This document shows positions 54,364-58,520 of a DNA stretch of 58,520 nt, in pieces. The DNA comes from Nitrospirota bacterium (GTDB taxonomy: Bacteria > Nitrospirota > Nitrospiria > 2-01-FULL-66-17), in the NCBI GenBank assembly GCA_040757335.1, contig JBFLXB010000023.1, positions 1 to 58,520 of the forward strand, read 5' to 3'. The position numbers and the translations under genes were made by a program. Numbering within the stretch: the stretch's first letter is position 1; every line of letters starts with the position of its first letter. The notes under the pieces are model-generated. The model did not search any database, was not told where the DNA came from, and worked only from the letters and a program-made list of their open reading frames with translations.

Positions 54364-54950
54364 CGTACACCCGTACGATCGGGGTCACACGTACGATCAG
54401 GGTCAGGCTTGACTTGTTGACTTTGGTGCAATCGTCGAAGGGTTCAACTCTTAGAATATCCTCCCGACTTCCCGCCAGAACTCCGGAGTTAAGCGCAATC
54501 ATCGTGCTGATCGTCACGCTTGGCCTCGGTACGTCACTGGGCTGTACCCGCCAGGCTCAGGTCGCGGCACGTGGTGCGCAGGTCATGCCCTTCGACCTGG
54601 AGCAAACGATCCACGTCTTTCAGCGGCTCAATGACGGTGGGCGACAGACGGTCACGGTGAAGGATCCGGCGAATACTCAACAGATCGCCCTCATCCAATC
54701 CCACCTTCAACACGAAGCGGACCAGTTTCGCCGCGGCGATTTCTCGGATCCGGCATACATTCACGGCGAGGAGATGCCGGGGTTGGCAGAGCTACGGACC
54801 GGTTTCTCGGAGATCGAGATTCGCTTTACGGCGCTGCCGAACGGCGGGGAGATTCGATACACCGCGGCGAATCCGGACCTCGTCACGGCGCTGCATCGGT
54901 GGTTTCGGGCGCAGGTGTCGGAGCATGGCCGGCACGCCGTGGATCATTAG
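54360..54950 (+). CDS. Putative lipoprotein of unknown function
   Basis: About 196 residues from an ATG overlapping the GNAT stop (ATGA), or about 148 from a GTG at 54504. A hydrophobic stretch ends in a lipobox-like TSLGC. The rest resembles a conserved family I know only from proteins misnamed aspartate carbamoyltransferase (VMPFDLEQTIHVFQRLNDGG, DFSDPAYIHGEEMPGL). It has no carbamoyltransferase motifs. The first 45 residues contain a duplicated TRTIxV hexapeptide from an 18-bp tandem repeat and may not be translated. Confidence 0.65.
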   Translation: MTYTRTIGVTRTIRVRLDLLTLVQSSKGSTLRISSRLPARTPELSAIIVLIVTLGLGTSLGCTRQAQVAARGAQVMPFDLEQTIHVFQRLNDGGRQTVTVKDPANTQQIALIQSHLQHEADQFRRGDFSDPAYIHGEEMPGLAELRTGFSEIEIRFTALPNGGEIRYTAANPDLVTALHRWFRAQVSEHGRHAVDH

Positions 54951-54953
54951 GCA

Positions 54954-55003
54954 TTGACACGCGCTCTCGCTCCGGAGTACTGTAGTTTCGAAATATCGAA
55001 ACT
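54954..55003 (+). promoter_or_regulatory. Promoter and inverted-repeat operator of the arsR-type gene
   Basis: TTGACA (54954-54959) and TACTGT (54978-54983) at 18-nt spacing are followed at once by a perfect inverted repeat, AGTTTCGA / TCGAAACT with a 4-nt AT-rich centre (54984-55003). It covers the expected transcription start. This is the normal layout for autorepression by an ArsR-family protein encoded 45 nt downstream. Confidence 0.75.
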
Positions 55004-55047
55004 AACTGGTTGCTGGCGTTAACATCTCACGCCGAAGATGGGTCCCC

Positions 55048-55389
55048 ATGGCAAACCGCCGCGAAGGCGATGAGCAGGTGTACGGGCTTCACGCCGACAT
55101 CTGCTCGACACTGGCCAATCCCAAGCGGCTGAAAATTATCAACACGCTCCGGGAGAAGGAGCTCTCTGCGACGGAGCTACTGGCCGTGCTGAAGGTCCCA
55201 AAGGCCAACCTCTCCCAACACATGACCGTGCTTCGCCAGAAAGGCGTCGTGGCCGCCCGGCGTCAAGGCAACACCGTGTTCTACCGACTTACGCGCCCCA
55301 AGATCTTGCAGGCTTTTGACCTCATGCGCGAGTTGCTCTTCGAGGTCCTTGATGACCGCCAACGGTTGTTGAAGCAACGCAGGGGTTGA
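55048..55389 (+). CDS. ArsR-family transcriptional regulator
   Basis: 113 residues. The winged helix-turn-helix is clear: LANPKRLKIINTLREKELSATELLAVLKVPKANLSQHMTVLRQKGVVAARRQGNTVFYRLT. The classical CxC metal site of ArsR/SmtB alpha-3 is absent and the only Cys is Cys19 (DICSTLANP), so sensing may be redox, sulfur or a non-metal ligand. It probably represses its own operon through the adjacent palindrome. Confidence 0.93.
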   Translation: MANRREGDEQVYGLHADICSTLANPKRLKIINTLREKELSATELLAVLKVPKANLSQHMTVLRQKGVVAARRQGNTVFYRLTRPKILQAFDLMRELLFEVLDDRQRLLKQRRG

Positions 55390-55397
55390 TTCGCATC

Positions 55398-56216
55398 ATG
55401 TCTCACGAGCCTCTGATTCGGTTGGCGAGTTTCTTTGGCATTTTCGCCCTCATGGCGGTGTGGGAGTTGATGGCGCCGCGGCGGCCTCTGACAGCCGCCC
55501 GGATGAAGCGCTGGCCGACCAATCTTTCGATCGTGCTCCTCAACACGCTCACGGCGCACCTGCTCTTTTCAACCACGGCCGTGGGCGCGGCGGTCCTGGC
55601 CGCGCAGAACCAATGGGGGGTATTGAACCTCGTCGAGTGGCCCGCCGGGCTCAGGGTCCTCGCCGCCCTGGTGGCCATGGATTTCGCGCTGTACCTGCAG
55701 CACGTGGTGTTTCACGCGGTGCCGATCTTGTGGCGGCTCCACATGATGCACCACGCCGATCTGGATGTGGATGTTACCACCGGCGCGCGCTTTCACCCGA
55801 TCGAAATCGTTCTTTCCATGGTGATCAAACTGGCGGCCATCGCCCTGATCGGCGCGCCGCCAATGGCGGTACTGACTTTCGAGGTGGTGCTCAACGCCAC
55901 GTCGATGTTCAACCACAGCAACGTCCGAATGCCCAGGAGACTCGACCGGGCGCTGCGATGGATCGTGGTGACGCCCGACATGCACCGGATCCACCATTCC
56001 GTGCTCCGGGACGAAACCAACAGCAATTTCGGATTCAGCTTGCCCTGGTGGGATCGCTTGCTCGGTACCTATCGGCCGGATCCCGCCAAATCTCAAGTCG
56101 ACATGCCCTTGGGGCTTGAGCAGTTTCGGAATCCCCGCGAACTCACGCTTGTCGGGTCGCTGGTGCTTCCGTTCCGAGGCGGAACCGGCGCCTACCCGCT
56201 CGGCGGGCGTCGATAA
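55398..56216 (+). CDS. Sterol desaturase / fatty acid hydroxylase family membrane protein
   Basis: 272 residues from the ATG at 55398; an overlapping TTG 12 nt earlier is an alternative. Four or more helices and the di-iron histidine motifs LQHVVFH, HMMHH and HRIHH are in order. It is an integral-membrane di-iron oxygenase, probably hydroxylating or desaturating a lipid; the substrate is unknown. It starts just after the ArsR-type gene and should share its control. Confidence 0.9.
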   Translation: MSHEPLIRLASFFGIFALMAVWELMAPRRPLTAARMKRWPTNLSIVLLNTLTAHLLFSTTAVGAAVLAAQNQWGVLNLVEWPAGLRVLAALVAMDFALYLQHVVFHAVPILWRLHMMHHADLDVDVTTGARFHPIEIVLSMVIKLAAIALIGAPPMAVLTFEVVLNATSMFNHSNVRMPRRLDRALRWIVVTPDMHRIHHSVLRDETNSNFGFSLPWWDRLLGTYRPDPAKSQVDMPLGLEQFRNPRELTLVGSLVLPFRGGTGAYPLGGRR

Positions 56217-56247
56217 CAGGAGGGAGGAGGAGGGCGCGGGCGATCCC

Positions 56248-56808
56248 ATGGACTTTGATCAGCTCGCATCTCGCTACGACGCATGGTACCGCACGGCGTT
56301 GGGGTCGCTTGCGCTTGCACTCGAATCCGAAGCGATCCTGCACCTCGCTCAGATCGCGCCTAAGGAACGCGTGATTGATCTTGGTTGTGGGACCGGGATC
56401 TATACGATCGAATTGAGCCGGCGCGGCGCGTGGGTGGTAGGAGTCGACCCCGCGCTCGACATGCTGGCGGTCGCGCGCGAAAAGCTCCGGCGCGACGGAC
56501 TACCAGCACGTCTCGTGTGTGGGTCCGCCGAGGCGCTTCCGGTCCGTACCGGGACGTTCGACCTGACGGTTGCGGTCACGTCCCTGTGCTTCGTGCAAAA
56601 CCCCGATCACGCCGTCCGAGAAGCCGAGCGGGCCCTGCAACCGAACGGGCGTCTCGTGATCGGCGAGTTGAACCGCTCCAGTCTCTGGGCGTTCTGGCGT
56701 AGACTCAAAGGAATGTTTAGAGATACCGAGTCGTGGGGGGCTCGTGCGCGCTCGGGCTGGGCCGCCTTCATCGCGATGAGCGCCGCGAAAAAGAGACCCG
56801 TAGAGTGA
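56248..56808 (+). CDS. SAM-dependent methyltransferase, shortened
   Basis: 186 residues. It is a class I methyltransferase with MDFDQLASRYDAWY, motif I VIDLGCGTGIYT, GVDPALDMLAVAREK and FDLTVAVTSLCFVQNP. Relatives run to about 230 residues. Here the sequence jumps from LWAFWRRLKGMFRDT to an end-like WAAFIAMSAAKK, which suggests an in-frame internal deletion of roughly 40 residues. It may still bind SAM but activity is doubtful. A purine-rich AGGAGGGAGGAGG tract lies upstream. Confidence 0.78.
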   Translation: MDFDQLASRYDAWYRTALGSLALALESEAILHLAQIAPKERVIDLGCGTGIYTIELSRRGAWVVGVDPALDMLAVAREKLRRDGLPARLVCGSAEALPVRTGTFDLTVAVTSLCFVQNPDHAVREAERALQPNGRLVIGELNRSSLWAFWRRLKGMFRDTESWGARARSGWAAFIAMSAAKKRPVE

Positions 56809-56844
56809 TGCTGATCAGCTTTCACAGATTATCGGAGGATTGCC

Positions 56845-57210
56845 ATGGAAATCGGACCGACCAAAGTCATCGTCAAGAACAACGGCCTCTATGAGGCGAC
56901 CACGGGCAAGTTGATCAAGGATGGGCTCGTGACGCGGAAAGAAATAGAGGACTATGCGGCGCACCACTATATCGCCTTGCCGGTCGTTGACCGCGCCGGG
57001 CGCGCCTGGGCGTTCGACGGAAAGCCGGTCTATTGTCTCCACGGCGCGCACTACGAAACATTGGACCAGGACCTCCCCCATGCCCGACCCTGCCCTGATT
57101 GCGGCGGCATGGCCCTCCCCATGAATGAAGTCACGATGGAACGCGACTGCGTGCGCTGCACCCAGTGCGGCCACGAGTTCGAGCCGCGCCTTGAGATGAT
57201 GGAAAGCTGA
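56845..57210 (+). CDS. Small protein with C-terminal zinc ribbon
   Basis: 121 residues with GGAGG 7 nt upstream. The N-terminal half has no known fold. The C-terminal half has Cys83/86 (CPDC) and Cys102/105/108 (CVRCTQC), a zinc-ribbon or rubredoxin-like metal site. Function and family are not recognised. Confidence 0.7.
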   Translation: MEIGPTKVIVKNNGLYEATTGKLIKDGLVTRKEIEDYAAHHYIALPVVDRAGRAWAFDGKPVYCLHGAHYETLDQDLPHARPCPDCGGMALPMNEVTMERDCVRCTQCGHEFEPRLEMMES

Positions 57211-57270
57211 GCGAATCCGAGCGGACCTTGCCCGTTGGATCAAGGAAAGCGACCTTTAAAGGAGATCACG

Positions 57271-57501
57271 ATGGATCGCGGGATCATGGGCTGGGACATG
57301 GGTATCGGGATGGTCTTTTACCTCGCCTTCTGGATTCTCGTCATCGCGGGGATCGTCTTGCTCGTGGTCTGGGTGGGGCAGAAGGCATTGGGAACAGGGA
57401 GCAGACCGGAGGAATCAGCGATCGAGATCCTCAAGAAACGGTATGTGCGTGGAGAGATCTCGAAAGCGGAGTACGAGGAGAAGAAGCGCGATCTGGGGTA
57501 G
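57271..57501 (+). CDS. Small membrane protein with SHOCT domain
   Basis: 76 residues with AAAGGAG 6 nt upstream. One helix (about 12-36) is followed by a short C-terminal SHOCT motif, AIEILKKRYVRGEISKAEYEEKKRDL. Such proteins are common small membrane proteins of unknown role, possibly oligomerisation modules. Confidence 0.88.
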   Translation: MDRGIMGWDMGIGMVFYLAFWILVIAGIVLLVVWVGQKALGTGSRPEESAIEILKKRYVRGEISKAEYEEKKRDLG

Positions 57502-57708
57502 CGACCGGCAATTGATCCTATGACCACCCACCGATACGCAGATCAAGACACTCCTCCAGCCGGCCCGCTCGCCACCCCAAAGCCTTGGAGTCTGGTAGCG
57601 GATGCGTACACGGCTGCGATCATCTGCGCATCGCGCTTGGTGACGGGCCGATGACTCCGACGTCGCGCACCTGGGCATGGGCGTGAAGTAGGCTGCGACC
57701 GATCCCCT

Positions 57709-58398
57709 ATGCCTTGGTGCGATAAGCTTCGACAGTTGTCTCCCAGGTCAGAATTCGTGATCGTCATTGGTTCGACCTTTGGGGTCAACTTCGCGCTCTT
57801 CCTCGTGGGCCTCGCGCGGCAGGGCATCCAGCCTCGTATCGAGTTCGACGATGCTCGCTTGCTCTGGCTCCTCGGGTACGAAGTCGTGATCGGAACGCTC
57901 CTCGGGGTGTTTCTGTACGTTCGGGGCTGGCGGCGCGCGGACTTGAATCTGCGGATCACCCGCCGGACGTTCGGCATGGCCGGCTTTCTCTTTGCCGGGT
58001 TCTATCTCTACGGGCTGGTGATGGGCCTGGCAGCCAATGCATTCGGGGTGGCGGACCTCTTCACCCAGATCTCGTTCCAGGGTTCGATCAGCCTGCCGGT
58101 GATGTTCCTGGTGTCGATCATCAATCCAATCTTCGAAGAGACACTGACCGTCGCGTACGTGATGAAGGTCCTCAGCCCCCAGGGCGCGGCCTCCGCCGTC
58201 GGAACCAGCGCATTGCTCCGGCTCATCGCGCACGCGTACCAAGGCCCGCTGGCCACGGTGGTGGTCTTTCCGCTGGGTATCGCGTTCGCGATCGTGTATT
58301 GGCGCACGCGCGAGCTCTGGCCGCTGGTCTTGACACACGGCTTGATCGACCTGGTCGGTTTGCTGAGCATCCGCGCCGCGGGCGGAGTTGCGTCCTAG
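57709..58398 (+). CDS. CPBP-family intramembrane metalloprotease
   Basis: 229 residues. About six helices with the glutamate pair in NPIFEETLTVAYV, RLIAHAYQGP and LTHGLIDL, the three conserved CPBP/Abi (CAAX-like) motifs. It should cleave or modify a membrane protein; the target is unknown. The 207 bp upstream show no gene. The stop codon is followed directly by a repeat-like end. Confidence 0.88.
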   Translation: MPWCDKLRQLSPRSEFVIVIGSTFGVNFALFLVGLARQGIQPRIEFDDARLLWLLGYEVVIGTLLGVFLYVRGWRRADLNLRITRRTFGMAGFLFAGFYLYGLVMGLAANAFGVADLFTQISFQGSISLPVMFLVSIINPIFEETLTVAYVMKVLSPQGAASAVGTSALLRLIAHAYQGPLATVVVFPLGIAFAIVYWRTRELWPLVLTHGLIDLVGLLSIRAAGGVAS

Positions 58399-58420
58399 CA
58401 GGGTGCTGAAAAAATGACTT
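58399..58420. repeat. Possible degenerate end of the palindromic element (R6)
   Basis: CAGGGTGCTGAAAAAATGAC directly follows the CPBP stop codon and resembles the stop-adjacent arm of R1/R3 (AGGCTGCTGAAAAAGG). Similarity fades after about 16 bases and the window ends soon after, so membership is uncertain. Confidence 0.4.
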
Positions 58421-58520
58421 GTCGAACCATCAATCCATCCCGGAAGAATCCCACGGGCCGTAGGCACCGGGGACTGGCCGTTGGGTTGGTCGGCGGACAG
58501 CGCCCGTGTCGCCTGCTCCG

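Overview
This is a 58.5 kb, high-GC stretch of a bacterial chromosome with tightly packed, often ATGA/GTGA-overlapping genes. It carries Gram-negative envelope genes (lolCD, lnt, two outer-membrane beta-barrels with a C-terminal Phe, lipoproteins), an NrtABC nitrate importer, several c-type cytochromes and a split arginine-to-proline pathway of a kind described in cyanobacteria. No rRNA or tRNA gene was seen, so taxonomy cannot be fixed. A Nitrospirota-like or similar nitrogen-cycling lineage is my guess, nothing firmer.

Region 1 (0.2-13.3 kb, all minus strand) is a nitrogen-oxide block. In transcription order it holds an outer-membrane porin, NrtA, NrtB, NrtC, a NirB-like flavoprotein fused to a membrane diheme-b-like domain, an 11-heme c-type cytochrome, a monoheme DUF3365 protein, a single-domain globin, a NarK/NasA-type nitrate/nitrite transporter and a PP2C-Ser/Thr kinase fusion. 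The siroheme domain of NirB is absent. Its place is taken by five membrane helices with two His-x13-His pairs, which suggests a transmembrane NAD(P)H-to-multiheme-cytochrome electron path. This is the most novel candidate system in the window.

Region 2 (13.4-20.3 kb, minus) has an unrecognised membrane protein and a compact chemosensory operon cheA-mcp-cheW-cheR-cheB with no cheY. Region 3 (20.7-27.5 kb, minus) has amtB-glnK, a D,D-carboxypeptidase, a glycosyltransferase, the arginine dihydrolase/ornithine cyclodeaminase pair (AgrE functions encoded by two overlapping genes), a thioredoxin-fold protein and a peroxiredoxin. Region 4 (27.8-35.0 kb, plus) is housekeeping: a DUF3105 protein, lnt, prfB with its programmed +1 frameshift, lysS, lolC/E and lolD. 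Region 5 (35.2-44.4 kb, minus) has an outer-membrane protein/lipoprotein pair and a full trpEGDCFBA operon with a small lipoprotein gene coupled to trpA. Region 6 (44.5-51.8 kb) has a ribbon-helix-helix-like protein, a SIR2 deacylase and gltBD. Region 7 (51.8-58.4 kb, plus) is an accessory run of small stress, regulatory and unknown genes, including an ArsR-family regulator with a perfect inverted-repeat operator.

A dispersed family of intergenic imperfect palindromes (five full copies, 121-200 bp, plus one degenerate end) runs through regions 1 and 3-7. The same arm lies at or immediately beside a stop codon in four of the five full copies and in the degenerate one, and one copy supplies the last codons and stop of trpD. 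Nitrogen is the functional theme: nitrate/nitrite uptake, ammonium uptake with PII, glutamate synthase and arginine-nitrogen release.
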